Source: Pseudomonas syringae
GTDB lineage: Bacteria; Pseudomonadota; Gammaproteobacteria; Pseudomonadales; Pseudomonadaceae
Length of the DNA stretch: 64,000 nucleotides
Assembly: GCF_000737245.1 (NCBI RefSeq)
Contig: NZ_JPQU01000011.1
Span: 96,614 to 160,613, forward strand
Direction of reading: 5' to 3'
Shown here: piece by piece, positions 20,677 through 29,787 of the stretch
Layout: every line of letters begins with the position of its first letter
Numbering within the stretch: position 1 is the first letter of the stretch
Program-made: the position numbers and the translations under genes
The notes under the pieces: model-generated
Told to the model about the DNA's origin: nothing
Database searches by the model: none
Seen by the model: the letters and a program-made list of their open reading frames with translations, nothing else

Positions 20677-22782
20677 GTGAACCCGGTAATCAAGAAATTT
20701 CAATTCGGTCAATCGACCGTAACCCTCGAGACTGGCCGCATTGCCCGTCAAGCTTCGGGTGCTGTATTGGTCACCGTTGACGACGACGTCACCGTTCTCG
20801 TGACTGTGGTCGGCGCCAAGACAGCAGACCCAAGCAAAGGCTTCTTCCCACTTTCCGTTCACTACCAGGAAAAAACCTACGCTGCAGGTAAAATCCCTGG
20901 TGGCTTCTTCAAGCGTGAAGGCCGTCCTTCCGAAAAAGAAACCCTGACTTCGCGTCTGATCGACCGTCCGATCCGTCCACTGTTCCCAGAAGGCTTCATG
21001 AACGAAGTGCAGGTTGTCTGCACCGTTCTGTCCACCAGCAAGAAAACCGATCCGGACGTCGCTGCGATGATCGGTACTTCGGCTGCGCTGGCAATCTCCG
21101 GCATTCCTTTTGATGGTCCGATCGGCGCTGCACGCGTTGCGTTCCACGAAAGCACCGGCTACCTGCTGAACCCGAACTACGAGCAACTCAAGGCTTCGAG
21201 CCTGGACATGGTTGTTGCCGGTACTTCGGAAGCTGTGCTGATGGTTGAGTCGGAAGCCAAAGAGCTGACCGAAGACCAAATGCTGGGCGCCGTGCTGTTC
21301 GCTCACGACGAGTTCCAGGTTGTGATCAACGCCATCAAGGAACTGGCCGCTGAAGCCGCCAAGCCTACATGGGCTTGGGAAGCCAAGCCGGAAGCCACTG
21401 CACTGCTGGCGACTATCCGTTCCGAATTCGGCGACGCGATCTCCCAGGCTTACACCATCACCGTCAAGGCCGACCGTTATGCTCGCCTGGGTGAGCTGAA
21501 AGACCAGATCGTTGCCAAGCTGTCCGGTGAAGAAGGCCAGCCGACTTCCAGCGAAGTCAAAGCTGCGTTCGGCGAAATCGAATACCGCACCGTGCGCGAG
21601 AACATCGTTAACGGCAAGCCGCGTATCGATGGCCGTGACACCCGCACAGTTCGTCCGTTGAACATCGAAGTAGGTGTTCTGCCGAAGACTCACGGTTCGG
21701 CACTGTTCACCCGTGGTGAAACTCAGGCACTGGTAGTAGCGACTCTGGGTACTGCCCGTGACGCACAGCTGCTGGACACCCTGGAAGGCGAGAAAAAAGA
21801 CCCGTTCATGCTGCACTACAACTTCCCTCCGTTCTCGGTAGGCGAGTGTGGTCGCATGGGTGGCGCTGGTCGTCGTGAAATCGGTCACGGGCGTCTGGCT
21901 CGTCGCTCCGTTCAGGCCATGCTGCCTGCTGCCGATGTGTTCCCGTACACCATCCGTATCGTGTCGGAAATCACCGAGTCCAACGGCTCGAGCTCCATGG
22001 CTTCGGTCTGCGGTGCTTCCCTGGCTCTGATGGACGCTGGTGTACCGATGAAGGCACCTGTTGCCGGTATCGCCATGGGTCTGGTTAAAGAAGGCGAGAA
22101 GTTCGCCATCCTGACCGACATCCTGGGCGATGAAGATCATCTGGGCGACATGGACTTCAAGGTAGCCGGTACCGCCAAAGGTGTTACCGCGCTGCAGATG
22201 GACATCAAGATCAAAGGCATCACCGAAGAAATCATGGAAGTTGCTCTGGGCCAAGCCCTGGAAGCGCGCCTGAACATCCTCGGTCAGATGAATCAGATCA
22301 TTGGTCAATCGCGTACCGAGCTGTCGGAAAATGCTCCGACCATGATCGCGATGAAGATCGATACCGACAAAATCCGTGATGTTATCGGTAAAGGCGGCGC
22401 GACTATCCGTGCTATCTGTGAAGAGACCAAGGCTTCGATCGACATCGAAGACGACGGCTCGATCAAGATCTTCGGCGAAACCAAAGAAGCGGCTGAAGCT
22501 GCACGTCAGCGCGTTCTAGGTATTACCGCCGAAGCCGAGATCGGCAAGATCTACGTCGGCAAGGTTGAGCGCATCGTCGATTTCGGCGCATTCGTGAACA
22601 TCCTGCCGGGCAAAGACGGTTTGGTTCACATCTCGATGCTGAGCGACGCTCGGGTCGAGAAAGTGACCGACATCTTGAAAGAAGGTCAGGAAGTCGAAGT
22701 GCTGGTACTGGACGTGGACAACCGCGGCCGTATCAAGCTGTCGATCAAAGACGTAGCTGCTGCAAAAGCGTCGGGCGTCTGA
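20677..22782 (+). CDS. pnp: Polyribonucleotide nucleotidyltransferase (PNPase)
   Basis: 701 aa. Trimeric 3'-5' phosphorolytic exoribonuclease of the degradosome. Two RNase PH domains (about 10-215 and 310-540) flank an alpha-helical domain. The second PH domain holds the conserved [17 protein letters not shown] and phosphate-binding region. A KH domain ([15 protein letters not shown], near 565) and an S1 domain (from about 620, [14 protein letters not shown]) close the protein. The GTG start at 20677 gives the conserved [19 protein letters not shown]. In pseudomonads PNPase also meets the Hfq/Crc and sRNA systems encoded later in this window. Confidence 0.98.
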   Translation: MNPVIKKFQFGQSTVTLETGRIARQASGAVLVTVDDDVTVLVTVVGAKTADPSKGFFPLSVHYQEKTYAAGKIPGGFFKREGRPSEKETLTSRLIDRPIRPLFPEGFMNEVQVVCTVLSTSKKTDPDVAAMIGTSAALAISGIPFDGPIGAARVAFHESTGYLLNPNYEQLKASSLDMVVAGTSEAVLMVESEAKELTEDQMLGAVLFAHDEFQVVINAIKELAAEAAKPTWAWEAKPEATALLATIRSEFGDAISQAYTITVKADRYARLGELKDQIVAKLSGEEGQPTSSEVKAAFGEIEYRTVRENIVNGKPRIDGRDTRTVRPLNIEVGVLPKTHGSALFTRGETQALVVATLGTARDAQLLDTLEGEKKDPFMLHYNFPPFSVGECGRMGGAGRREIGHGRLARRSVQAMLPAADVFPYTIRIVSEITESNGSSSMASVCGASLALMDAGVPMKAPVAGIAMGLVKEGEKFAILTDILGDEDHLGDMDFKVAGTAKGVTALQMDIKIKGITEEIMEVALGQALEARLNILGQMNQIIGQSRTELSENAPTMIAMKIDTDKIRDVIGKGGATIRAICEETKASIDIEDDGSIKIFGETKEAAEAARQRVLGITAEAEIGKIYVGKVERIVDFGAFVNILPGKDGLVHISMLSDARVEKVTDILKEGQEVEVLVLDVDNRGRIKLSIKDVAAAKASGV

Positions 22783-22805
22783 TCGCTGAGATCAGTTGAA
22801 CGATG

Positions 22806-22834
22806 AAAAAAGGATCCTTCGGGGTCCTTTTTTT
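22806..22834 (+). terminator. Intrinsic terminator after pnp
   Basis: AAAAAAGGATCC (22806-22817) pairs with GGGTCCTTTTTT (22822-22833) around a TTCG tetraloop, with T-run to 22834. A strong end for the rimP-to-pnp cluster. Confidence 0.9.
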
Positions 22835-22951
22835 ATGAACATAATTAATAGCTTACGAAACCTTACCAATATTAAAGCCAAGCATGCATCTTGCACGCGA
22901 CTTGAGGGGTAAACGGGCAATCTGCACGATTAGTGAAATAGGTAAATTCCA

Positions 22952-22964
22952 TAACCCATTGATT
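22952..22964 (+). promoter_or_regulatory. IHF consensus site upstream of the BON-domain gene
   Basis: TAACCCATTGATT fits the IHF consensus YAANNNNTTGATW at every fixed position and lies in an AT-rich stretch. It is 28 bp upstream of the sigma54 -24 element, the usual place for DNA bending that brings an enhancer-bound activator to the promoter. Two copies of TGCACG (22892-22897 and 22923-22928), 31 bp apart (three helical turns), lie further upstream and are candidate activator sites. Confidence 0.55.
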
Positions 22965-22992
22965 TATATACATATTAATCCTCGCCATAAAC

Positions 22993-23007
22993 TGGCACAC
23001 CGATTGC
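22993..23007 (+). promoter_or_regulatory. Sigma54 (-24/-12) promoter for the BON-domain gene
   Basis: TGGCAC (22993-22998), five bases, then TTGC (23004-23007) matches the RpoN consensus TGGCACN5TTGC exactly. It lies 67 bp before the start codon at 23074 and has an IHF match upstream. The motif is seen; the identity of the activator is unknown. Confidence 0.75.
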
Positions 23008-23073
23008 GATATATACCAGTAACCCTGCTGCCACTTGCTGGCGCAGATTCTGAGAAAAACAGGAGTTACTCGT

Positions 23074-23427
23074 ATGAAGAAGTTCGCTATTGCTGCTGCC
23101 ACCGCCACTGCCCTGACTCTGACCATGGCCAACGCTGCCTTCGCTCAGACCTCTGCTCAGGCTCCAATGGTACTGGCTGCCAACACCACTACCCAAGAAG
23201 TGAAAGAAGACACTTCTGATACCTGGATCACCACCAAGGTTAAAGCTGATCTGCTGACCGAGAAAGGCATCCCAGGTTCGGACATCAAGGTTGAAACCAA
23301 CAAAGGCGTGGTTTCCCTGTCCTCCATGGTCAAAGTGACCGAAGCTCAGAAGAACACTGCCGTTGCTATCACCAAGAAAATCAAAGGTGTTAAAGACGTT
23401 TCGGCAGCTGGCCTGAAAGCTGAGTAA
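23074..23427 (+). CDS. Periplasmic BON-domain protein (OsmY-like)
   Basis: 117 aa. A signal peptide of about 24 residues ends at AFA-QT. The mature protein is one BON domain (about 48-115) with the family pattern WITTKVKADLLTEKGIPGSDIKVETNKGVVSL. BON domains bind phospholipid or other envelope components, and OsmY-like proteins are induced by osmotic and envelope stress. The start has AGGAG at 23061-23065. It is a single-gene unit between the pnp terminator and its own terminator, with a sigma54 promoter and IHF site. Function beyond envelope stress is not established. Confidence 0.88.
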   Translation: MKKFAIAAATATALTLTMANAAFAQTSAQAPMVLAANTTTQEVKEDTSDTWITTKVKADLLTEKGIPGSDIKVETNKGVVSLSSMVKVTEAQKNTAVAITKKIKGVKDVSAAGLKAE

Positions 23428-23529
23428 CTGATACTCAACGCTGAACGAGAAAGGGATTAGCTGTATTCCAGGACGGAGAACAGTTGATTCTCGGAAGGTT
23501 CATGCGAAGGCCACAGGGATGTGGCCATT

Positions 23530-23560
23530 AAAAGCCCCGGCGGAAACGTCGGGGCTTTTT
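23530..23560 (+). terminator. Intrinsic terminator after the BON-domain gene
   Basis: AAAGCCCCGGCG (23531-23542) pairs with CGTCGGGGCTTT (23547-23558) around a GAAA tetraloop, and T continues to 23560. A weaker GGCCAC/GTGGCC stem precedes it. Confidence 0.9.
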
Positions 23561-23625
23561 CTATTTAACTCGAAGCGACGAAGGGGGAGCGAGCGGCCTG
23601 ACTGATCCGCCGCGTTTGTTGAACT

Positions 23626-23715
23626 GTGGGAGCGAGCTTGCTCGCGAGGAGGCCGTTGCAGCCGCAATGTCTCATCTGGCAGGAATGCCGCCTTCGCGAG
23701 CAAGCTCGCTCCCAC
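23626..23715. repeat. REPIN (two inverted REP units)
   Basis: GTGGGAGCGAGCTTGCTCGCGA at the left is the reverse complement of TCGCGAGCAAGCTCGCTCCCAC at the right, with a spacer of about 46 bp. Each unit is itself palindromic (GAGCGAGCTTGCTCGC). This is the classic P. fluorescens-type REP doublet, sitting in a gap between convergent genes. Confidence 0.9.
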
Positions 23716-23742
23716 GGTTTAACACTCAGTTCGGGAGTGTAT

Positions 23743-24048
23743 TCACCGGCCCCGCTTACTATCGATCCTTACCAGCCGACCACCTTCGAACCTCAGGTAC
23801 TGGTACATGCCGTTGTCAGGCCCGTAGATCCATTCTTCCACCCGCACTTGTTCGGACCTGCGGTAGTTGCTGCTGAAGGTCTCTTTGGAGCCAATCACTT
23901 CCTGACTGATAGGCACGCCACACTTCTGCTGCACTTCGAACGCCCGGTCGCCATCACTGATCAACTGGCTACCGCAGCGCAGGGTCGCGGCCTGGGAGGT
24001 GCCACAGATTGTTGCCAGTGTCAGGCACAACATCAAACGCATGCGCAT
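23743..24048 (-). CDS. DUF2845 family secreted protein
   Basis: About 101 aa. An N-terminal signal peptide (MRMRLMLCLTLATICGTSQA) precedes a small domain with the pattern ATLRCGSQLISDGDRAFEVQQKCGVP and a conserved EEWIYGPDNGMYQYLRFEGGRL, typical of DUF2845. The two cysteines could form a disulfide in the periplasm. Function is unknown. The start at 24048 is chosen over 24066, which lies inside the preceding gene; the four-to-five-base separation suggests coupled translation with the DUF748 gene. Confidence 0.8.
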   Translation of the reverse strand: MRMRLMLCLTLATICGTSQAATLRCGSQLISDGDRAFEVQQKCGVPISQEVIGSKETFSSNYRRSEQVRVEEWIYGPDNGMYQYLRFEGGRLVRIDSKRGR

Positions 24049-24052
24049 GGCA

Positions 24053-27013
24053 TTACTCGCTATCAAGGTGCATGGGGCTGATCACACTGCCGTCTTTCTC
24101 GGCTTGGCCCAACTGAGCATCGACAAAGTAGACCCGCTCATCCTCAAGCTTGCCCTTGTCGACCAGGTAATCCTTGATGCTGCTGGCTCGATCCTGTCCA
24201 AGCTCGCGTAGCAACACTTCGTTGCCGCTCCAGAATTGCAGGATCTCGTCGCGCATTTTGTTGGAGCGCTCTTCCTTGCCCAGATCCGTCCATTGTGCCG
24301 GTGGCTGCTTCTTCAGACGGGCGCGGTAGATACCTTCCAGCATGGGGCCTTTTTCACTGTCCGGCACTTCAACCAGTGCCGCACGGGCTGGAACCTTGTC
24401 CCCACGACGCTGGAGGATTTTGTAGTAGTTGTATTGATATTCACGTTCCAATCGTTCCCGGGCGATCAGCGGACCGTCGCTGCTGGCCGCACTGGTGCCT
24501 TCAATCTCCAGGCGCAGAGCAGGGCGTTCTTTAAGCGCAGCCGAGAGGGTGTCCAGAGCTTTCTGAGTCTCTTCACTCAACGTGCTTGTACCAGGTGCAA
24601 ACTTCACGCTGCTGAGGTCCTCAGAGCCTCCACCGCTTACCAGCCCGCCAATGAACTTGAAGGGCGCCGTCGCAGCGCGGACTACGAGGTTGCGCAGGGT
24701 CTGCCAGACGATGGGCATGACGCTGAACTGCGGATTGTTCAAATCTCCGGAGACCGGCAACTCAATCGAGATTTTACCGTCGCTGTCTTTGAGCAACGCG
24801 ATGGCCAGTTTAAGCGGTAGATCCACAGCATCAGGGCTATCAACCTTCTCACCCAGTTGAAGCTGCTCGACCACGACTTTGTTCTCCGCTTTGAGCTGGC
24901 CTTTGGTAATCAGGTAATGCAGATCCAGATTTAGGCGGCCTTTGCGGATCCGGTAACCGGCGAACTTGCCGGAATAGGGTGTCAAGGTAGTCAGTTCGAC
25001 TCGCTTGAAGCTGGTGGCGATATCCAGCGCAGCCATTGGGTCGAAGGGGTTCAGGCTGCCCTTGATAGTTACCGGCGCGTAGCGATCAACCTTGCCGTCG
25101 ATATTCACAGTGGCGGGTTTCGACTGACGATTATCCAAGGTGCCGATGCGGCCATTGAGTTGCTGGATAGCCGTGGCGAAGTTAGGCGTCAGGCTGAAGT
25201 CGGCGAAGTTGGCCGATCCGTCATTTATGTTCACCTCGCCGACGCGAATGCCCAGCGGTTTGGCGTTGCTTGCTGTCTGCTCGGTTTTGACCGCAGGGCT
25301 CTTGTCGGCCGGTTGCGGGATCAGCAAATCATCCACGTTGGTGGTGCGATCAGGATTGATCATGAACCGCGCGTAAGGCTGGTCGAGGTTGACCTTGTTG
25401 ATGGTCAGCGCGTCGCCGTGCTCATAATTCAGGCCTTCGAGGGTCAGCTTCTGCCACTTGAGGAAGTCCCGCTGCTTCAGCGTATCCAGTGTGTGCAGTT
25501 GCTCGACCTGGGCTTTGCCGTTGACGTTGAAGGCCAAAGGCTCGGTATTTTTCAGGTTCACGGCAAGATCGCTGCCGAACATGCCGCTGCGTAGTTCAAG
25601 GCGGATGAACGGGCTGATATAGGCCTGTGCCACCCGCAGGTCGATGTCTTTGGTGGTGACCTGCAATTTGGCACTAACCGGGCTGAGGTTGACCTCGCCA
25701 GCTGCGGTGAGCTTGCCTTGCTTGCCGAAGCCGGTATCCAGCTTCAGCGAAAACGGCGACTTATTGAGACTGTCGAAGTTCTGCATATCCAGATTCAGCG
25801 GGCCCACGTCCAGTTCGACGGGCTCTTTCTGGGCGCGGTCGGCCAGGTGGATCTGGTAATCCCGAAGCTGCACGTCCTTGACGATCACTTGCCAGGGTTT
25901 GGAAGCAGGTGTCGGCTTGTTGGCGGCTTGCACATCGCCAGGCGTCTGCGGGGCTTTTTCGTCCACAGCAGGCTTTGAGGGGGCTGCTGGCTTGGTCGGC
26001 TGACCGGCAAACAGCTTCTGCCAGTCCAACTGTCCGTCAGCCTCCCGTGCAGCCCAGGTTTCCAGCTTGTTGCTGCGAACCTTGCCGATGGTGATCAATT
26101 GCTTGGCCAGATCCACAGACGTCTCTGTCACATCCAGGCGTTGCAGCCGGGCGAGTGGCCGACCATCAGGGGCGTTGATAGCAAACGGGGCGATGCTCAG
26201 GGCCGTGTTGGTCAGTTTGAATTCGGTTTCTTTGGACAGATTGAGCGAGTAGGCAGTGCTGAAATTCAGGACGCCGTCTTGCAAAGCCAGGGGCAGAGCG
26301 TCGCGCACATAGGGCCACCAGACTTTCATGTTGCTGTCGGTAACCTTGAGCGTGCCTTCCGACGTGATCGGAATCAGGCTGATGCGCCCGACCCAGTCGA
26401 TTTTCCCGCCGTTGGGACCTGCGGCCACCAACGTCATGTCGGCATTGTCTTCGGGCAGGGTGCTGAGGTTTTTCAGCTCGAAATTCAGTTTGTCGTACAG
26501 AAATTCAATTGGCTCACTGGGGCGCAAGTCCTGGAAGTGGACGTTGCCGTCAGCCAGTCTGATTTCGCCGATACGCAGCGGGAAGGGTTTGCTGGCTGGC
26601 TCGTCCTTGGCAGCGGGCTCGCTGGGCGGGAGCTTGAAAAGCTGCGTCAGGTTCAGTGTGCCGTCTTTGCCGAACAGCAGCTCGGTCTTGGGCTTTATCA
26701 GTTCGACAGCCTGCAAGTGCAGGGCACGAGTCCAGAGGCTGTCGATCTGCAGGTTGGCGTAGAGTTTCTCGAAGCCGACCTGCTCTTTGCCCGGAGTGCC
26801 GATGTTCAGGCCCCAGAGCGTCAGTTCCAGGCTGTAGGGATTGAATTCGATCCGCTCCAGCTTTGCCGGGACCGTCGCATAGTTGGCCAGTTGCTGGTTG
26901 GCAATGCGTAACCCGACGCCGGGCAGAATCAGGAAGCCCAGTACGCTATAGAGTCCGAAGACGATCAGCAAGGTAACAGCAGCGCGTATCAAACCTTTGG
27001 ACATGTGGGGCAT
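24053..27013 (-). CDS. DUF748 family large envelope protein (AsmA-like)
   Basis: 986 aa. One N-terminal membrane anchor (about 8-30, AAVTLLIVFGLYSVLGFLIL) is followed by a long beta-rich periplasmic region with repeated 'GxLNLxQLxxLP' and 'VNIDGKVDRYAPVTIKGSLNPF' elements seen in DUF748 and in AsmA/YhdP-like bridge proteins. A Lys/Pro/Ala-rich linker lies near 330-370. The C-terminal part (about 790-980) is charged and helical with an OmpA-like VKFAPGTSTLSEETQKALDTL segment. An outer-membrane lipid transport or integrity role is inferred from fold resemblance only. Confidence 0.85.
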   Translation of the reverse strand: MPHMSKGLIRAAVTLLIVFGLYSVLGFLILPGVGLRIANQQLANYATVPAKLERIEFNPYSLELTLWGLNIGTPGKEQVGFEKLYANLQIDSLWTRALHLQAVELIKPKTELLFGKDGTLNLTQLFKLPPSEPAAKDEPASKPFPLRIGEIRLADGNVHFQDLRPSEPIEFLYDKLNFELKNLSTLPEDNADMTLVAAGPNGGKIDWVGRISLIPITSEGTLKVTDSNMKVWWPYVRDALPLALQDGVLNFSTAYSLNLSKETEFKLTNTALSIAPFAINAPDGRPLARLQRLDVTETSVDLAKQLITIGKVRSNKLETWAAREADGQLDWQKLFAGQPTKPAAPSKPAVDEKAPQTPGDVQAANKPTPASKPWQVIVKDVQLRDYQIHLADRAQKEPVELDVGPLNLDMQNFDSLNKSPFSLKLDTGFGKQGKLTAAGEVNLSPVSAKLQVTTKDIDLRVAQAYISPFIRLELRSGMFGSDLAVNLKNTEPLAFNVNGKAQVEQLHTLDTLKQRDFLKWQKLTLEGLNYEHGDALTINKVNLDQPYARFMINPDRTTNVDDLLIPQPADKSPAVKTEQTASNAKPLGIRVGEVNINDGSANFADFSLTPNFATAIQQLNGRIGTLDNRQSKPATVNIDGKVDRYAPVTIKGSLNPFDPMAALDIATSFKRVELTTLTPYSGKFAGYRIRKGRLNLDLHYLITKGQLKAENKVVVEQLQLGEKVDSPDAVDLPLKLAIALLKDSDGKISIELPVSGDLNNPQFSVMPIVWQTLRNLVVRAATAPFKFIGGLVSGGGSEDLSSVKFAPGTSTLSEETQKALDTLSAALKERPALRLEIEGTSAASSDGPLIARERLEREYQYNYYKILQRRGDKVPARAALVEVPDSEKGPMLEGIYRARLKKQPPAQWTDLGKEERSNKMRDEILQFWSGNEVLLRELGQDRASSIKDYLVDKGKLEDERVYFVDAQLGQAEKDGSVISPMHLDSE

Positions 27014-27127
27014 CGTCTCTTTTCTGGGTCGGGCTTTGTCGGAGCTCCTTGGAGTATGGCACGGCCATCTGGTTCCTGAGGTGATGCCTTCTAGCTTCGT
27101 AGGAAATATCGACGCGTGCTGTAAGTC

Positions 27128-28144
27128 CTAGAGCTGGAGGATCAGTGTTTTGAGAGGCGGCTGATTGTCCATGGACGGGAAGTCCTCGGCCGGAGGCATG
27201 ATCTGCCAGTCGCGAACCGGTCGACCGGTTTTGGTTGCGCAGCGCAGAACCTGTTCGCGCCAGTCGTCCATGCTCACTTTCGCCAGGTTGTTGCAGCAGA
27301 TCAGCACACCGTTGTCGGCGGTGGTCAACAGTGCCGGTTTGAGCAGGCTTTGATAATCGCGCAGCAGGTCTACCGTGCCGAAAGCACTCTTGGCCCACGC
27401 CGGCGGATCAAGCAAGACCAGATCGTACTGGCGCTGCTCGAGCTTCACGTAGTCTGGAAGTTTATGGCCGCGACGCTGAGCGATGGGCAGGCCAGCCAGT
27501 TGCCGGATTGCCGGAAAGTAATCGGACTGAATGAACGACATGCCGGGCAGTTGTGGATTGAGCGCGCCGTTTTCACGGCCCACTGCCAGATTGCCTTCGG
27601 CAAAGTCCAGATTGCAGACTTCACTGGCGCCGCCCGCTGCCGCACTGAGGCCGACGCCGCAGGTATAGGCGAACAGATTAAGTACGCTTTTGCCTTGGCT
27701 GTGCTGTTTGACCCATCCTCGTGTATTGCGCAGGTCGAGAAACAGCAAGGGATCCTGCCCGGCATGCCGGCCGCGAACCCGATAGTTGAGTCCCCATTCG
27801 TGGCCGATCAGGTCTTCCAGGGCTGCAGGTTCAGCTTTATAGACGGTGTCGTCGCGATCGATACGCGAATTGCCCTGGGAGCGGTCGTTGTAAACCAGCA
27901 GCAAGTCCAGGCCCAGACGCGCGTTCACCGCTGCGTGCAATTCAAGCAGGGCATCAGGCTCCAGGTGTGTGTGGAAGCTCTGCACCAGTAATTGCGGACC
28001 ATAGCGGTCGATCGTCAGCCCGCTGGCGCCTTCCTGGCTGCCATGGAACAGCCGATAACAGTCAGTGCCTTGCCGATGCAGCTCAGCGAGCAGGGATTGG
28101 CGGTTATCGAGGGCGACGCTGAGCGCCTGAATCAAGGTTGACAT
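27128..28144 (-). CDS. Class I SAM-dependent methyltransferase, RlmI-like (COG1092)
   Basis: 338 aa. Resembles the RlmI/COG1092 group that forms m5C in 23S rRNA. The N-terminal part (GLTIDRYGPQLLVQSFHTHL) is the EEHEE-like domain. The Rossmann domain has VLNLFAYTCGVGLSAAAGGA for SAM binding, VCNLDFAEGNL, and LVLLDPPAWAKS as the DPPxxxKS-type catalytic motif. A C-terminal CCNNL segment follows. It lacks an obvious PUA domain and is shorter than E. coli RlmI (396 aa), so the exact target is uncertain. Upstream lie two REP doublets. Confidence 0.8.
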   Translation of the reverse strand: MSTLIQALSVALDNRQSLLAELHRQGTDCYRLFHGSQEGASGLTIDRYGPQLLVQSFHTHLEPDALLELHAAVNARLGLDLLLVYNDRSQGNSRIDRDDTVYKAEPAALEDLIGHEWGLNYRVRGRHAGQDPLLFLDLRNTRGWVKQHSQGKSVLNLFAYTCGVGLSAAAGGASEVCNLDFAEGNLAVGRENGALNPQLPGMSFIQSDYFPAIRQLAGLPIAQRRGHKLPDYVKLEQRQYDLVLLDPPAWAKSAFGTVDLLRDYQSLLKPALLTTADNGVLICCNNLAKVSMDDWREQVLRCATKTGRPVRDWQIMPPAEDFPSMDNQPPLKTLILQL

Positions 28145-28222
28145 GCAAAGCGCCTTGGGCTGGAGTGGGCGCGGCAGTTTATCAGGTAAGGGCCGAGCTA
28201 TCGTGATGTCATGCTGGGAGCT

Positions 28223-28308
28223 GTAGGAGCGCGCTTGCCCGCGATGCGGTGTGTCAGCGAAATATCTGTTGCCTGACCTGACGCCATCGCGGGCAAGCGC
28301 GCTCCTAC
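28223..28308. repeat. REPIN, GCGCGCTTGCCCGCGAT type
   Basis: GTAGGAGCGCGCTTGCCCGC at 28223 is mirrored by GCGGGCAAGCGCGCTCCTAC ending at 28308. Together with the next element it fills the 318-bp gap between the methyltransferase and thiolase genes, where I see no gene. Confidence 0.88.
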
Positions 28309-28324
28309 GGATAAGTTACAGACC

Positions 28325-28433
28325 TGTGGGAGCGACCGGGGTAGCGCTCCACCTTGCTCGCGAAGGCTTTATGTCTGCCCCGCAAACATTGAAGAATGTA
28401 CCGCCCTCTTCGCAAGCAAGCTTGCTCACACAA
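28325..28433. repeat. REPIN with an enlarged left unit
   Basis: The left unit TGTGGGAGCGA is interrupted by a 19-bp stretch (CCGGGGTAGCGCTCCACC region) before TTGCTCGCGAAGG resumes. The right unit TTCGCAAGCAAGCTTGCTCACACA is degenerate. The insert brings a second GCGCTCC arm, so the left unit can fold into a different hairpin. The same enlarged unit recurs at 49725. Confidence 0.75.
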
Positions 28434-28462
28434 TAGACATCATCCGATCCGTTGCTAACGCG

Positions 28463-29641
28463 CTATCGCGCCAACGCCAGCGCCACACCCTGACCACCAC
28501 CAATGCACAAGGTCGCCAGACCTTTTTTGGCATCGCGTTTGATCATTTCATGCAGCAAGGTCACCAGCACGCGGCAACCTGAAGCGCCGATAGGGTGGCC
28601 CAAGGCGATGGCGCCGCCGTTGACGTTGACCTTGGCCATGTCCCAGCCCAGATCCTTGCCGACCGAAAGCGACTGCGCGGCGAACGCTTCGTTGGCTTCG
28701 ATCAGGTCCAGTTGGTCAATGGACCAGCCCGCTTTTTCGAGGCAGCGACGGGTCGCGCTCACCGGGCCGATGCCCATGATAGCCGGATCGACCCCCGCAT
28801 TGGCGTAGGCTGCAATGCGTGCCAGCACTGGCAGACCCAGCGCTTCGGCCTTCGCCGCGCTCATCAGGATCACGGCAGCTGCGCCATCATTGAGTGACGA
28901 TGCATTGCCCGCAGTCACCGAGCCATCCTTCTTGAAGGCCGGTTTGAGTTTGCCCAGGGTTTCGGCAGTGGTGCCGGCGCGAGGTTGCTCATCGACGGCG
29001 AAGGCAATCGGGTCGCCTTTGCGCTGGGGGATCAGAATCGGCGTGATCTCATTAACGAACCGTCCGCTTTCGATGGCTGCCACGGCTTTCTGCTGGGAGG
29101 CTGCTGCGAATGCGTCCTGCGCTTCGCGGCTGATTTCATATTTGTCGGCGAGGTTTTCTGCGGTGATGCCCATGTGATAGTCATTGAATGCATCCCACAG
29201 GCCATCGCTGATCATCGTGTCCACGAGTGTGCTGTGGCCCATACGCAGACCAGTGCGGGCACCGGGCATGACGTAATTGGACAGGCTCATGTTTTCCTGA
29301 CCACCAGCGATGATGATCTCGGCATCGCCGCAGCGGATTGCCTGAGTGGCCAAGTGCAGCGCCTTGAGGCCGGAGCCGCATACTTTGTTCAGGGTCATGG
29401 CCGGGACTGCGAACGGCAGGCCAGCCTTGATTGCCGACTGGCGAGCGGGATTTTGCCCGGCCCCGGCGGTCAGCACCTGGCCCATGATGACTTCATCGAC
29501 CTGCGCACCATCCAGCCCCGTCTGCTCCAGCAACTGGCGGATAACCGCTGCCCCCAGATCGACTGCGGATACATTCGCCAGTGAACCCTGGAAACTTCCG
29601 ACAGCGGTACGAGTGGCGGCAACGATAACGACGTCTTGCAT
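28463..29641 (-). CDS. Acetyl-CoA acetyltransferase (thiolase)
   Basis: 392 aa. Biosynthetic-type thiolase that condenses or cleaves acetoacetyl-CoA. Cys88 in [10 protein letters not shown] is the acylated nucleophile; the GHPIGASG histidine (near 348) and the CIGGGQG cysteine (near 378) complete the active site. The start is taken at 29641 ([19 protein letters not shown]) with GAGGA upstream; the 25 codons before it are not conserved in style. It could be called atoB or phaA; context does not decide. The next gene downstream is the methyltransferase. Confidence 0.93.
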   Translation of the reverse strand: MQDVVIVAATRTAVGSFQGSLANVSAVDLGAAVIRQLLEQTGLDGAQVDEVIMGQVLTAGAGQNPARQSAIKAGLPFAVPAMTLNKVCGSGLKALHLATQAIRCGDAEIIIAGGQENMSLSNYVMPGARTGLRMGHSTLVDTMISDGLWDAFNDYHMGITAENLADKYEISREAQDAFAAASQQKAVAAIESGRFVNEITPILIPQRKGDPIAFAVDEQPRAGTTAETLGKLKPAFKKDGSVTAGNASSLNDGAAAVILMSAAKAEALGLPVLARIAAYANAGVDPAIMGIGPVSATRRCLEKAGWSIDQLDLIEANEAFAAQSLSVGKDLGWDMAKVNVNGGAIALGHPIGASGCRVLVTLLHEMIKRDAKKGLATLCIGGGQGVALALAR

Positions 29642-29787
29642 GGCGCGGATCCTCACTATTATTGGATTTGACGTCCGATGATTACTGGTCATCTGGCGCT
29701 GTGATGAAGAAAGCATATGTTGGCACAGAAAGAAGGCCGGCTTCCAACCGAGAACTGATCAGTACTGGTTTGCCAACTGGGCTGTCA

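Noticed and set aside
20149..22308. 719-codon open frame opposite pnp
   Set aside because: Spans rpsO, the leader and pnp in antisense with no recognisable motifs; a codon-bias artefact.
23027..23053. AlgU (sigma22) promoter for the BON gene
   Set aside because: TCTGA is present at 23049-23053 but no GAACTT-like -35 lies at the right distance; the sigma54 element is far better.
23626..23715. Repeated palindromes as a CRISPR array
   Set aside because: The repeats are inverted doublets at scattered sites, not evenly spaced direct repeats, and no cas gene is present.
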